Shown: positions 1 through 7,343 of the stretch, in pieces
Layout: each line of letters opens with the position of its first letter
Numbering within the stretch: the stretch's first letter is position 1
Assembly (NCBI GenBank): GCA_035627675.1
Contig: DASPLH010000264.1
Location: 1-38,983, forward strand
Direction: 5' to 3'
Origin: DASPLH01 sp035627675
GTDB lineage: Bacteria > Acidobacteriota > Terriglobia > Terriglobales > Acidobacteriaceae
Length of the DNA stretch: 38,983 nt
Translations under genes and position numbers: made by a program
The notes under the pieces: model-generated
The model's database searches: none
Seen by the model: the letters and a program-made list of their open reading frames with translations, nothing else
What the model was told of the DNA's origin: nothing

Positions 1-1
1 A

Positions 2-142
2 GGAACGGGCGTGCAGGCCATGACCAAGGGCCAGCAGGTCCGGCTGCCTTCGGAAACCGTGCTGAACTTTCAGCTGGAGACTCCGCTGACGGTCGTTCCG
101 TCTTCGCAGTTGCAGCGCGGACGTCAGCCGATGAACCCGTAG
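2..142 (+). CDS. C-terminal end of a glycine-zipper-like acidobacterial protein (5' truncated)
   Basis: An open frame enters from the left edge and gives 46 residues before a TAG stop at 140-142. The visible part contains GVQAMTKGQQVRLPSETVL followed by a short tail rich in P, S, Q and R. I recognise this as resembling the end of acidobacterial secreted proteins annotated as YMGG-like glycine-zipper proteins, where a 'TKGQQV..P.ETVL.F.L' segment closes the chain. The zipper itself would lie outside the window, so the family call is inference. A strong terminator follows 18 bases after the stop, so this is the last gene of its transcript. Confidence 0.55.
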   Translation, partial: GTGVQAMTKGQQVRLPSETVLNFQLETPLTVVPSSQLQRGRQPMNP

Positions 143-159
143 TTTTCAACGAACGTATT

Positions 160-189
160 GGGCGCGGAGCCAAGCTCCGCGCCCTTTTT
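160..189 (+). terminator. Rho-independent terminator
   Basis: A perfect 11-bp stem (160-170 with 174-184) has a CAA loop and is followed at once by five T. It ends the transcript of the truncated gene at 2-142. Confidence 0.9.
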
Positions 190-240
190 GCTTTCCTGCG
201 GCGTACAACCTGCCTGATGACGTCTCCCTCGTAACTGAGA

Positions 241-684
241 ATGCCAAAACTCACGGCCCTGATTCACGTGGATGAGGCTTCGCGGGAGCTCCAGCGCACG
301 CTGGAGTCGGTCCAGTTCGCAGACGACATTCTCGTCATCATTGACACGGCCGGCGCCGACGACGCGCTGAAGTTCGCGCGCAAGCTGCATGCCCGCCTGA
401 AGACGCGCATCCCCGGCGTGTCCGCCGGCGCGTACGCGATGGACGCCTTCTACGACTGGGTGCTGGTGTTGCGTCCGGGAGAATGGCTCTCGTCACAAAC
501 GGTGGACGGCCTGAGGAGGTGGCGAGAGCAGAAGAAGGACACCGAAACCGGATATGAGTTGCCGGTGCACTCCGCACAAGGCAGTACACGAGCATTGCGC
601 CTGGTGAACCGGCAGCAGATGAACTGGACGGGCGAGCTGCCGCCGAAATCGGGCGGAGTCAAAGAGCTTCCGTTCGCGGCTTAG
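241..684 (+). CDS. Short, degenerate family 2 glycosyltransferase-like protein
   Basis: 147 residues. The order of motifs follows the WaaE/KdtX-type GT2 fold: an opening beta strand (LTALIHV, 4-10), 'TLESVQFADDILVI' (20-33) where GT2 enzymes have 'L.SV.WADEI.VVDS', an 'ARKLHA' helix (46-51), and 'DWVLVLRPGEWLS' (72-84) where active enzymes have 'DW.L.LDADE..S'. The metal- and nucleotide-sugar-binding DxD is therefore replaced by RPGE (78-81), and the strand ending in VVDS reads IIDT. The chain stops soon after the N-terminal half of a normal GT2 domain (about 220-250 residues). I infer a non-catalytic relative. It may bind a sugar nucleotide, act as a regulatory partner, or be a decaying gene. 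No strong ribosome-binding site precedes the ATG. No neighbour clearly belongs to polysaccharide synthesis. Confidence 0.6.
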   Translation: MPKLTALIHVDEASRELQRTLESVQFADDILVIIDTAGADDALKFARKLHARLKTRIPGVSAGAYAMDAFYDWVLVLRPGEWLSSQTVDGLRRWREQKKDTETGYELPVHSAQGSTRALRLVNRQQMNWTGELPPKSGGVKELPFAA

Positions 685-741
685 AAACGCGCCTCGCACG
701 CACGTTCCCTGTCTGTAAACGCCTCAAGGCGAGCACACCGC

Positions 742-747
742 TATAAT
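742..747 (+). promoter_or_regulatory. Candidate -10 element for the prepilin peptidase gene
   Basis: A perfect TATAAT lies 13 bases before the ATG at 761. No convincing -35 hexamer is present 16-18 bases upstream. Initiation about 7 bases after the hexamer would leave a leader of only about 7 nt, which agrees with the missing Shine-Dalgarno sequence. Confidence 0.4.
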
Positions 748-760
748 TCAGCAGTTCCCA

Positions 761-1687
761 ATGGACCTCTTCTGGTACTTCGCGGCCGGCGCGTTCCTGC
801 TCGGATTGACGTTCGGCAGCTTCCTCAATGTGTGTATTTACCGGCTGCCGCGAGGCATGTCGGTGGCGTCGCCGTCGCGCTCGTTCTGCCCCAACTGCGG
901 ACGGGAAATCGCCGCGTTCGACAACATCCCCGTCTTGAGCTGGATGTTGCTGCGGGGCCGCTGTCGCAACTGCCGCGAGCCGATCAAGGCGCGCTACGCA
1001 ATCATCGAGTTGTTCACCGGACTGCTGTTTCTCGCGAGCTACGTTGCGTTCGGAGGCCTGACGCTCGCGAGCCTGAAGGCGTGCGTCTTCTGCTTCGTCA
1101 CTCTCGGGTTGATCTTCACGGACGCGGAGACGCAACTGCTGCCGGACGCGATGACGCTGCCCGGATTCGCCACGGGCTTGGCGTTCAGCGTGGTCGTCCC
1201 CGTGGATGGAATCCTCTCGGTCTTTGCCATGGATTCGGCGTTCGCGGAGTGGTGGCGTGCGCCTCGCTTGATCTCCTTGGGAGATGCGCTGGTGGGGGCC
1301 GCCATCGGGGCCGGTCTCATCTACGGCATCCGAGAGTTTTATTTCCGGGTCCGAGGCGTGGAAGGCATGGGGTTCGGAGACGTGAAGCTGATGGCCATGA
1401 TCGGCGCTTTCCTCGGGCCTGTACACACGCTGCTGGTGATCTTCGCCGCCTCGCTGGCCGGGTCCATCTATGGCGCGCTCCTGCTGGCGTCCGTCTATTC
1501 CAAGCGGCTGAGCAGGAACCGGAGACTGGAGCGGGGCACCGCGTCGGCGCGCGCCTTGAGGTCGGCAACGTTGGCGTTGCGTTCCCTCCCGCAGCCGTTT
1601 GGGGTTTTCCTCGGGAGCGCGGCGATCCTGACGCTGTTCTTCGGACCCCGGATCCTCGCGTGGTATTTCCGGCTCAGGTTCGAATAG
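761..1687 (+). CDS. pilD: Prepilin peptidase / N-methyltransferase (type IV leader peptidase, A24A)
   Basis: 308 residues. This inner-membrane aspartic peptidase cleaves the short positive leader of type IV pilins and pseudopilins and N-methylates the new N-terminus. The N-terminal domain has GSFLNVCIYRLPRG (19-32) and the two zinc-binding pairs CPNC (C43, C46) and CRNC (C68, C71), which mark the bifunctional type. The two catalytic aspartates are expected in 'TDAETQLLPD' (D121) and in 'GFGDVK' (D207), and both are present. Several hydrophobic segments span residues 85-310. A basic insert at about 247-272 (KRLSRNRRLERG) before the last membrane segment is somewhat unusual. No pilin or pseudopilin gene is adjacent, so the substrate is not shown here. 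Confidence 0.95.
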   Translation: MDLFWYFAAGAFLLGLTFGSFLNVCIYRLPRGMSVASPSRSFCPNCGREIAAFDNIPVLSWMLLRGRCRNCREPIKARYAIIELFTGLLFLASYVAFGGLTLASLKACVFCFVTLGLIFTDAETQLLPDAMTLPGFATGLAFSVVVPVDGILSVFAMDSAFAEWWRAPRLISLGDALVGAAIGAGLIYGIREFYFRVRGVEGMGFGDVKLMAMIGAFLGPVHTLLVIFAASLAGSIYGALLLASVYSKRLSRNRRLERGTASARALRSATLALRSLPQPFGVFLGSAAILTLFFGPRILAWYFRLRFE

Positions 1688-1809
1688 GCGGGAGGCTTTA
1701 CCCGCTGGTTTCCCCCACTACGGTAACCTTCCGGCCCGGTTGTAAGGCGGCTAAAATGCAGGGCAGTGACTCTGAATACTCGCGCTCGTGTGCGCCGGAG
1801 GAGATCCCG

Positions 1810-2385
1810 ATGCGTGTGCATCTTCGACTTGGGGCATTGTTGCTGTTCTTAGCCGCTGTGGCGGCAGTCTGCGGCGCTCAGTCGTTGGGCGACGTTGCCA
1901 GGGAGGAACGCGGAAGGCAGCGCACGCCGAGCAAGAGGGTTTACACCGACGAAGACCTTCGTTCGGATGACAAGGTAAACGGCGCGGCGGCACCCGCGGC
2001 GGAGACTCCGGCGGACGAAAAGGCGGACAGAAAAGAAGCCGAACGGCCCCAGGCAGCGGAAGAAGAAGAGATCGCCAAAGAGGAAAAGAAGGCCAGCGAG
2101 AAGTTACGTAAGGATGTCTTCCGCGCCGTGATCGAACAGCAGAAGAAGAGCGTCGCGGATATTACCCGCGAGATCGACCTGAACGAGCGCGAATGGAAGC
2201 TGCGCGCGTCTGCGTACTACGGCGATGCCGGCGCTCGCCTTCGCAACGAACGCAAGTGGGTTGAGGACGAAAAGAAGCATCAGGAAGAGATGGTGAAGTT
2301 GCGCCTGAGGCTGGACGCTGCCAAGAAAGCTCTGGACGAAGCACAGGAAACAGCGCGGAAGGCAGGCTTGGGCAACCTCGACTAG
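1810..2385 (+). CDS. Secreted charged coiled-coil protein, unknown function
   Basis: 191 residues. The start is fixed by a strong Shine-Dalgarno GGAGGAG at 1797-1803, six bases before the ATG. A signal peptide covers about residues 1-23 (hydrophobic LGALLLFLAAVAAVCGA, cleavage near GAQ-S). The mature start 'SLGDVAREERGRQ' followed by 'KRVYTDEDL' is a pattern I associate with Acidobacteria. The middle is Ala/Glu/Lys-rich and probably disordered. Residues about 95-185 are strongly helical with heptad-like spacing ('REIDLNEREWKLRA', 'KWVEDEKKHQEEMVKLRLRL'), suggesting a coiled coil in the periplasm. The frame is open far upstream to 832, but that part lies over pilD in another frame and is not coding. 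A terminator follows directly. No enzymatic motif was found. Confidence 0.8.
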   Translation: MRVHLRLGALLLFLAAVAAVCGAQSLGDVAREERGRQRTPSKRVYTDEDLRSDDKVNGAAAPAAETPADEKADRKEAERPQAAEEEEIAKEEKKASEKLRKDVFRAVIEQQKKSVADITREIDLNEREWKLRASAYYGDAGARLRNERKWVEDEKKHQEEMVKLRLRLDAAKKALDEAQETARKAGLGNLD

Positions 2386-2405
2386 CCATCCAGATCTATG
2401 AGTGG

Positions 2406-2430
2406 CGCCCGGGTTCGCCCGGGCGTTTTT
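2406..2430 (+). terminator. Rho-independent terminator
   Basis: An 8-bp G+C stem (2406-2413 with 2418-2425) with a TTCG tetraloop is followed by five T, just after the stop of the coiled-coil gene. There is no T-run on the minus-strand side, so it serves the plus strand. Confidence 0.9.
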
Positions 2431-2434
2431 CTTT

Positions 2435-2956
2435 TCAGGCAGTAGCCGAGCGCGCCAGCGTGCGGCGTTCGCGCACCTGCTTCATGTGGTGGCGTGTATG
2501 CACGAAGTGGAACTTGCGCCATTGCGATACCGTCAGCGGTCCCAGGATCGGATGGGTAGCGATAGGCTTGGCGGTTCCCCACCGGCGTTCGGCTTCCCCG
2601 ATCGCCACGCGCATGCGCTCGAGGTTCTCAAGGATACGGCTGACGGCATTTGCTCCGTCGTTCCCTTTCGGCGTGGTCATGGAAGGGGCCGTGCGGCCCG
2701 ACGGCAGGTGTCCGAGGTCGATCACGACGAAGTTGGCGATTCTCTGCCGCAAGCTCGGTGACGTCCGGTCCGGCGACTTCCCTTGAGCCATCTGGACCTC
2801 CAGCGCTTTTGCCGTGCTGCCGAAGGCTCGCGCCAGATGCTCGAGAATCTGGGCCGAACTCCACTTCCCATCGGGGGCCATTTCGAGTTGGCGTGGCGAC
2901 ATGCCCGCTACCGCCGTCTCGATCTCGTGCCTCGTGCGATCCAGCCAAGCATCCAT
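2435..2956 (-). CDS. DinB-fold (DUF1569-like) protein
   Basis: 173 residues, all helical. The DinB/YfiT four-helix-bundle pattern is visible: 'WSSAQILEHLAR' (32-43) supplies the first metal histidine (H40), and 'FHFVHTRHHMKQV' (149-161) near the C-terminus supplies the other two (H153 and H157 in HxxxH). Members bind a divalent metal, and some act as thiol-dependent S-transferases (bacillithiol or mycothiol). For most, including the DUF1569 branch, no substrate is known. The gene is convergent with the coiled-coil gene and divergent from the lipoprotein gene at 3056, so it is probably monocistronic. The family call is fairly firm and the biochemical role is open. Confidence 0.8.
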   Translation of the reverse strand: MDAWLDRTRHEIETAVAGMSPRQLEMAPDGKWSSAQILEHLARAFGSTAKALEVQMAQGKSPDRTSPSLRQRIANFVVIDLGHLPSGRTAPSMTTPKGNDGANAVSRILENLERMRVAIGEAERRWGTAKPIATHPILGPLTVSQWRKFHFVHTRHHMKQVRERRTLARSATA

Positions 2957-3055
2957 TCCCGCACCTCTGGGTTCCCACAGGGATGTAAGTAGGGCAATAT
3001 AACATCGGTTTACTAATCGCTCCGTCCACTCATCGGACGCCAGTCAAGGACAACC

Positions 3056-3691
3056 ATGAGAACGACCGTCGTATCCGCCCTCGCCCTGCTACTTGCCTTC
3101 GGCGTAGCGTGCAGTTCGGACCCTAAGCCCGCAGGCGAGGCCCCCAAGCCTGAGGCGGCAGTGCGAGAGCCGGAAAAGCCGAAAGCGGCGGAGTACGAGA
3201 CCGGACGAACGGCCTTCCAGAAGCTCTATATCTCGGCGCGCTCGTTCGCGGCAGACGCCAAACCTTACCGCTTACAGTCCGAGTACACCGAGGGTGCGCC
3301 TTCCATGGACGGAAAGGCCAGCCTGTGGCGCGCGCAGTTCGCGTCCGCTTCGCGACAGAGGCTGAAGGCGTATTCGTGGTCCGGCATGCCGGACGGCGGC
3401 GTTTCCGCCGGTTCCGAGGACACCTACAACCCCAACAACGCATCGACCCGAGTCTTCGAGGTGCCCTTCCTGAAAGTCGATTCCGACAAGGCGTTTGAGG
3501 TCGCGCAGAAAAACGGCGGGGAGAAGATCACGAAGAAGAATCCCGGCCAGCCGATCACGTACATGCTCGACTTCGATTCGCGCGGAGGCAGGCTCGTGTG
3601 GCACGTCATCTATGGCGAGAGCCCAATGAAAGCGCAGTTACGCCTGCTGGTGGATGCTACGACCGGACAGTTCGTTGGGCGCGAGCGGTAA
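3056..3691 (+). CDS. Putative lipoprotein, unknown function
   Basis: 211 residues. A signal peptide with a lipobox-like end (AFGVAC, C19) is followed by SSDPKPAGE and a Pro/Lys/Glu-rich linker, typical of lipoproteins held at the membrane on a flexible tether. The mature domain begins near 'GRTAFQKLYISARSFAADA' and ends with 'RLLVDATTGQFVGRER'. The end resembles a PepSY-type 'DA.TG.......R' finish, but I do not claim that family. The last 51 coding bases plus 11 following bases are repeated, slightly diverged, 70 bp downstream (see the repeat at 3641-3772). No obvious terminator follows, and the next gene is convergent with only 72 bases between the stops. Confidence 0.75.
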   Translation: MRTTVVSALALLLAFGVACSSDPKPAGEAPKPEAAVREPEKPKAAEYETGRTAFQKLYISARSFAADAKPYRLQSEYTEGAPSMDGKASLWRAQFASASRQRLKAYSWSGMPDGGVSAGSEDTYNPNNASTRVFEVPFLKVDSDKAFEVAQKNGGEKITKKNPGQPITYMLDFDSRGGRLVWHVIYGESPMKAQLRLLVDATTGQFVGRER

Positions 3692-3772
3692 CGCTATTTC
3701 GCACAGGGCGCGCCTGTTGGTGGACGCTACTACCGGACAGTTCGTTGGGCGGGAGCGGTAACGCTACTTCGC
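3641..3772. repeat. Imperfect tandem duplication of the lipoprotein gene's 3' end
   Basis: Two 62-base copies (3641-3702 and 3711-3772) lie 70 bases apart and differ at five positions. Copy 1 is the real end of the lipoprotein gene. Copy 2 runs into the last codons of the convergent TPR gene. Four of the five differences fall in the coding part, and all four are synonymous. Confidence 0.9.
3711..3761 (+). pseudogene. Fossil 3' end of a second copy of the lipoprotein gene
   Basis: Read in the same frame, these 17 codons give the identical peptide RLLVDATTGQFVGRER plus a TAA stop. Compared with the intact copy the changes are CTG/TTG, GAT/GAC, ACG/ACT and CGC/CGG. Nothing upstream in this frame continues the gene, so only the tail survives. 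Silent-only divergence suggests that this piece was once the end of a translated paralogue whose body was later lost. A simple short tandem duplication with chance-silent changes is the alternative. Confidence 0.55.
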
Positions 3773-4288
3773 TTCGGGCTTTTTCAGGATGGAAGTTTCC
3801 TGGCGCGTGGCTTCCTCCGGTTCTTTCGGCAGGCGCTCGAGAGCGGCTTTGGCGTCAGCCGCGCTTGGGCCCTTGGGCAGGATCTCCAGATAGCTCTCGT
3901 AGTAGGCACGCGCCTCGCGCACGGAACCTAGCTTCTCCAGCGCATCCGCCAGCTTGATCGTGGCTATGGCGTCGTTGTCCTTCCAGTCGAGCGCCTCGCG
4001 ATAGCGACTGGCGGCAGCCTTGTAGTTCTTGCGCTTGTAGTAGAAGTCGCCGACCTCGATGGCTTTCATCGCCTTCATGGGGTTGTAAGGCTTGAGTTCG
4101 AGCACCTCGTCGGCGACGCCGCTGTTCGGGTGCGCCTTCTCATCGCCCATCGGGGGACGAAGGTCGATGATCGTACTTTTGCTGGAGCTCTCGCCCGTGT
4201 CGGAGCGTGGCGGAGCGTCGTTCGGCCGCTGAGCTACGGCTGCACAGCCCAACACCAGAAGGCACGCAAAAAGGGAACGACGACGCAT
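3764..4288 (-). CDS. Secreted tetratricopeptide-repeat protein
   Basis: 174 residues. The N-terminus is a signal peptide (RRRSLFACLLVLGCAAVAQ). Cleavage could be by signal peptidase I after AVA, or C15 could be lipidated (VLGC). Residues about 73-140 form two TPR-like helix pairs: 'AIEVGDFYYKRKNYKAAASRYREAL' and 'ATIKLADALEKLGSVREARAYYESYL'. The KNYKAAASRYREAL helix resembles BamD/YfiO-type repeats, but the protein is shorter than BamD (about 245 residues), so I call it only a TPR protein, probably periplasmic or outer-membrane associated. A tail rich in K, E and P ends the chain. The start codon sits 7 bases after a TAGAAT hexamer, suggesting a leaderless mRNA. Confidence 0.8.
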   Translation of the reverse strand: MRRRSLFACLLVLGCAAVAQRPNDAPPRSDTGESSSKSTIIDLRPPMGDEKAHPNSGVADEVLELKPYNPMKAMKAIEVGDFYYKRKNYKAAASRYREALDWKDNDAIATIKLADALEKLGSVREARAYYESYLEILPKGPSAADAKAALERLPKEPEEATRQETSILKKPEAK

Positions 4289-4295
4289 ATCTCTT

Positions 4296-4301
4296 ATTCT
4301 A
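4296..4301 (-). promoter_or_regulatory. Candidate -10 element giving a leaderless transcript for the TPR gene
   Basis: Read on the minus strand this is TAGAAT followed by 7 bases and then the ATG at 4288, so the predicted first transcribed base is at or next to the start codon. No Shine-Dalgarno sequence precedes the ATG. The -35 region is poor. Confidence 0.4.
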
Positions 4302-4338
4302 TCCGGATTGAGAACCCGGCTTTGCGCCGGCAGTCGCG

Positions 4339-4959
4339 CTAGCCGCTGGTCTTTAGCCGGAACCTGAAGCAGGCACGCGCGCCCTGGTGCGCCACCTGCA
4401 CCGTCAGGCTCGCCTCTCCCGGGGTGTTGCCATCCAGGGGCATCCTTAATTCGACGGTGCCATCCGGGCCTGTGCTGCCCCTGGCGAATCCGCCTCCGGA
4501 GAACATGTGCGCCGCCCCTGAATCGGGCGCCATCCGCCCGACGACCTCCGCCCCCGTCACGTGCTCCGATCCGGCTACCAGCCGGAATTTCAAGTGCAGC
4601 GCAGCGGCCGTCGGGCGCGAGGAGGAGAGGAATTGCAGGTTCAGCGCGGGTTGGGGTGTCTCGACCGGAACTGGAGCGCTCGCCTGCGGCGACGCACCCT
4701 TCAGCACCTCGTCGAGATATCCCTGGCGGATCGCGTCTATGACCCAGCGATGCTGATTGCGCAACATGTCCTGGAGACGGGGCTCGTTGAACTCAGGGTC
4801 GTCGAGATGCTCCGCATAGGAGACGGCGCGTTTCCCGATACAACGCCCCTGGACGAAGATCTGCGTTTGCAACAGTCTCTCGCCCGCGCGAGCTTCGCTC
4901 TGCACGTGGTAGACCTTGCCGTCCGAGGCTTTGATGTCCGTGTTGAAGCCGAAGATCAT
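4339..4959 (-). CDS. Conserved acidobacterial-type protein of unknown function
   Basis: 206 residues from the ATG at 4959. I chose this start because MIFGFNTDIKASDGKVYHVQSE matches, from memory, the N-terminus of a family common in Acidobacteria ('M...GFNT.......Y.VQTE'). The frame stays open to 5172, but the extra 71 residues look non-coding and would run through the region where the nuo cluster 1 promoter is expected. The N-terminal domain (1-85) contains 'VQGRCIGKRAVSYAEHL' and a helical 'QDMLRNQHRWVIDAIRQGYLDEVL'. A Pro/Ala/Ser linker leads to a beta-rich C-terminal domain (about 115-206) with 'GPDGTVELRMPLDGNTPGEASLTVQV', which looks like an Ig-like or carboxypeptidase-regulatory-type sandwich. 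No signal peptide is visible. Function unknown. Confidence 0.7.
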   Translation of the reverse strand: MIFGFNTDIKASDGKVYHVQSEARAGERLLQTQIFVQGRCIGKRAVSYAEHLDDPEFNEPRLQDMLRNQHRWVIDAIRQGYLDEVLKGASPQASAPVPVETPQPALNLQFLSSSRPTAAALHLKFRLVAGSEHVTGAEVVGRMAPDSGAAHMFSGGGFARGSTGPDGTVELRMPLDGNTPGEASLTVQVAHQGARACFRFRLKTSG

Positions 4960-5150
4960 GAGCCCGCGCTGCAACCCGCCAGCCTGCTCCTGCCCGAGCA
5001 AGGGGCGAATCGTGAATTGCTGGGTGTGCTCATTGTGGGGTACGCGGGGGATGCGCGCAATGCCGAATTCGGCACTTCCCGAGCACGAAAGTACCCTGCC
5101 TCGTTTCCGGAAAGGCGCGACAGCGCCTGCGTTTACGCGCCGACCGATGC

Positions 5151-5179
5151 TTGACGCCTTACTACGCGACAAATAAGAT
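5151..5179 (+). promoter_or_regulatory. Sigma70-like promoter for nuo cluster 1
   Basis: TTGACG (5151-5156), a 17-base spacer and TAAGAT (5174-5179) give 5/6 and 4/6 matches to the consensus at ideal spacing. Initiation near 5186 would leave a leader of about 44 nt before nuoA. No CRP/FNR-like palindrome was seen nearby, unlike at cluster 2. Confidence 0.6.
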
Positions 5180-5229
5180 GACTTGTTTACCTGTACCTGC
5201 CGGTCTGCGTTTGTGGGAACGCACTCATC

Positions 5230-5625
5230 ATGGGCGATTCAACTTACTTTGTTCGTTACTTGCCGCTGCTGATGCATATCGTAGTCGTGCTGGTCATTGC
5301 CGGCGCGATCGTGACCCTGTCCTGGTTCATCGGGCAGCACAAGGCCAACCGGGCGAAGATGTCGCCGTATGAGTGCGGCGTGCAGCCGATCGGCGACGTG
5401 AAGCAGCGCTTCTCGGTCAAGTTCTACCTGGTTGCGATGCTGTTCATCCTGTTCGACGTCGAAGCCGTATTCCTTTATCCCTGGGCCATCCTGCTACGTG
5501 AGCTGAAGATGTTTGGCTTCTGGGAGATGCTGGTCTACATCGGCATCGTTCTGGTCGGGTTCATCTACGTCTGGAAAAAGGGCGTGATCGACTGGAACAA
5601 GCCGACCCGAAACGAGACGATCTAA
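5230..5625 (+). CDS. nuoA: NADH-quinone oxidoreductase subunit A, cluster 1
   Basis: 131 residues. A membrane subunit of complex I with three transmembrane segments, next to the quinone channel. Family landmarks are present: 'MSPYECGVQPIGDVKQRFSVKFYLVAMLFILFD' split over the first loop and second helix (YECG at about 47-50), and FDVEAVFLYPWA with the conserved acidic pair. It is the first gene of a plus-strand cluster running to 19048. Its stop is directly followed by nuoC, so the usual second gene, nuoB, is missing. A modest GTGGGA sequence about 11 bases before the ATG may be the ribosome-binding site. Confidence 0.97.
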   Translation: MGDSTYFVRYLPLLMHIVVVLVIAGAIVTLSWFIGQHKANRAKMSPYECGVQPIGDVKQRFSVKFYLVAMLFILFDVEAVFLYPWAILLRELKMFGFWEMLVYIGIVLVGFIYVWKKGVIDWNKPTRNETI

Positions 5626-6123
5626 ATGCCTCTCGAGCCTGCCATCACAGATATCGAGCTGCTTAAGGACCGCCCGGCTGTCGCGAAAATGCTTTCCTGG
5701 CGCCCGGAAGCGCTCCACGCAGCCAAGTGGGACCGCAACGAACTCACGCTGTGGGTTGATCGACACGCCCTGCGCGAAACCTGCCAGGCGCTGAAGGACG
5801 ATCCCTCCACTTCGTTCAACTTCCTCTCCGACGTGACCTGCGTCGATTGGTTCCCCTCCGAGCCGCGCTTCGAAGTTGTGTACTCGCTCCTTTCGTTTGC
5901 CCGGAAGGACCGAGTGAGACTGAAGGTGCGACTCGACGGCGCGGACGGCGTCATCGACTCGCTGACGCCGATCTGGCCGGGAGCGAACCCGTTCGAGCGC
6001 GAAGTGTTCGACCTGTTCGGCATCCGGTTCCAGGGACATCCGTTCCTGCGCCGCATCATGATGCCCGACGACTGGTCCGGGCACCCGCTCCGCAAGGACT
6101 ATCCAGTCGAGGGCTATCGATAA
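5626..6123 (+). CDS. nuoC: NADH-quinone oxidoreductase subunit C, cluster 1
   Basis: 165 residues, normal for a stand-alone 30-kDa-type subunit of the peripheral arm. Signature stretches are 'FNFLSDVTCVDWFP', 'NPFEREVFDLFGIRFQGHP' and 'RRIMMPDDWSGHPLRKDYP', the last two forming the highly conserved C-terminal motif that contacts NuoD. The start codon abuts the nuoA stop. The stop overlaps the nuoD start by one base (TAATG), which implies translational coupling. NuoC and NuoD are separate here, not fused as in E. coli. No NuoB is fused to either end. Confidence 0.97.
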   Translation: MPLEPAITDIELLKDRPAVAKMLSWRPEALHAAKWDRNELTLWVDRHALRETCQALKDDPSTSFNFLSDVTCVDWFPSEPRFEVVYSLLSFARKDRVRLKVRLDGADGVIDSLTPIWPGANPFEREVFDLFGIRFQGHPFLRRIMMPDDWSGHPLRKDYPVEGYR

Positions 6124-7331
6124 TGCCTAAGTACGACATTTTGCCGACGGTGGAGACCATCGGTGACGATCGCACGATGGTTCTCAACATGGGCCCACAG
6201 CACCCGTCCACCCACGGCGTGCTCCGGCTCCTGCTGGAGATCGACGGCGAGACCATCGTCCGCATTCGGCCGGATATCGGATATCTGCACACGGGAATCG
6301 AGAAGACCTACGAGGCGAAGTTCTACCAGCAGTGCGTGACACTGGCAGACCGCATGGATTACCTCGCCCCGTTCACCAACGAACTCGGCTTCGTGCTTGC
6401 GGTCGAGAAGCTGCTCGGGCTTGAAGTGCCTCCGCGGGCCGTGTGGATGCGCGTGCTGTTGAACGAGCTGACGCGAATCAATTCGCACCTGGTCTGGCTG
6501 GGAACCCACGCCATGGACATCGGGGCGCTGACGGTCTTCCTCTACTGCTTCCGCGAACGCGAGGAGCTGCTGAAGATTTTCGAGGCCGTTGGCGGACAGC
6601 GGATGTTCAACTCGTACTTCCGCGTCGGCGGGCTTGCGATGGACGCCCCGCTGGGATGGTTCGAGCGCGTCCGCGGCTTCCTCAAGACTTTCCCGGAGAA
6701 GGTGGACGAGTACGAAGGCCTGCTGACCGGAAACCCGATCTGGCAGGAGCGCACGAAGGGCGTCGCCGTGATCAGCGCCGAGGATGTGGTCCTGCTCGGC
6801 GGAAGCGGTCCGAACCTCCGCGCCAGCGGCATCGATCTCGACCTGCGGCGCGATATGCCTTACTGCGGGTACGAGAAGTTCAAGTTCGGCGTTCCGCTGC
6901 ATAAGGATGGCGACGTGTGGGCGCGTTATGTCGTGCGCGTGCAGGAGTTGCGCGAGTCGCAGAAGATCTGCATGCAGGCGCTCGATGGAATGCCGGAAGG
7001 CCCGGTGAAGGCGGACGCCCCGAAGGTCGTGCTGCCCGACCGCGAGAAGATGAAGACCCAGATGGAGTCGCTCATCTACCATTTCAAGATCGTGACCGAA
7101 GGGTTCACGGTCCCGGCCGGCGAGGTGTACCAGGCCGTGGAGTCGCCTCGGGGCGAGTTGGGCTTCTACATCGTGAGCGATGGGACGGCGAAGCCGTATC
7201 GCGTGCACGTGAGGGCTCCATCGTTTGCGAACCTGACGATGCTGCCGACCATGTGCGAAGGAAGGCTGATCGCCGACGTAGTGGCTGCGATCGGCTCGAT
7301 TGATATCGTGCTCGGAGACGTGGACAGGTAG
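6123..7331 (+). CDS. nuoD: NADH-quinone oxidoreductase subunit D, cluster 1
   Basis: 402 residues. The 49-kDa-type subunit forms, together with NuoB, the quinone-reducing site. GPQHPSTHG (24-32) carries the quinone-loop histidine, and Y80 in DRMDYL matches the tyrosine that hydrogen-bonds the quinone head group, so the site looks active. 'LTRINSHLVWLGTHAMDIGA' and the C-terminal 'SIDIVLGDVDR' are typical. The NiFe-hydrogenase-type cysteines are absent, as expected for complex I. Its structural partner NuoB is not encoded in this cluster. A 76-base hairpin-rich spacer separates it from nuoE. A paralogue lies at 30819-31973. Confidence 0.97.
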   Translation: MPKYDILPTVETIGDDRTMVLNMGPQHPSTHGVLRLLLEIDGETIVRIRPDIGYLHTGIEKTYEAKFYQQCVTLADRMDYLAPFTNELGFVLAVEKLLGLEVPPRAVWMRVLLNELTRINSHLVWLGTHAMDIGALTVFLYCFREREELLKIFEAVGGQRMFNSYFRVGGLAMDAPLGWFERVRGFLKTFPEKVDEYEGLLTGNPIWQERTKGVAVISAEDVVLLGGSGPNLRASGIDLDLRRDMPYCGYEKFKFGVPLHKDGDVWARYVVRVQELRESQKICMQALDGMPEGPVKADAPKVVLPDREKMKTQMESLIYHFKIVTEGFTVPAGEVYQAVESPRGELGFYIVSDGTAKPYRVHVRAPSFANLTMLPTMCEGRLIADVVAAIGSIDIVLGDVDR

Positions 7332-7343
7332 TCGCGCAGTCAC

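Noticed and set aside
4960..5172. 71-residue N-terminal extension of the unknown protein at 4339-4959
   Set aside because: The family-like N-terminus begins at MIFGFNTDIK. The extension lies over the promoter region of nuo cluster 1 and has a random composition.
5622..5630. Possibility that NuoB is fused to NuoA or NuoC in cluster 1
   Set aside because: The stop of nuoA and the start of nuoC are adjacent, both proteins have normal lengths, and neither has the NuoB cysteines.
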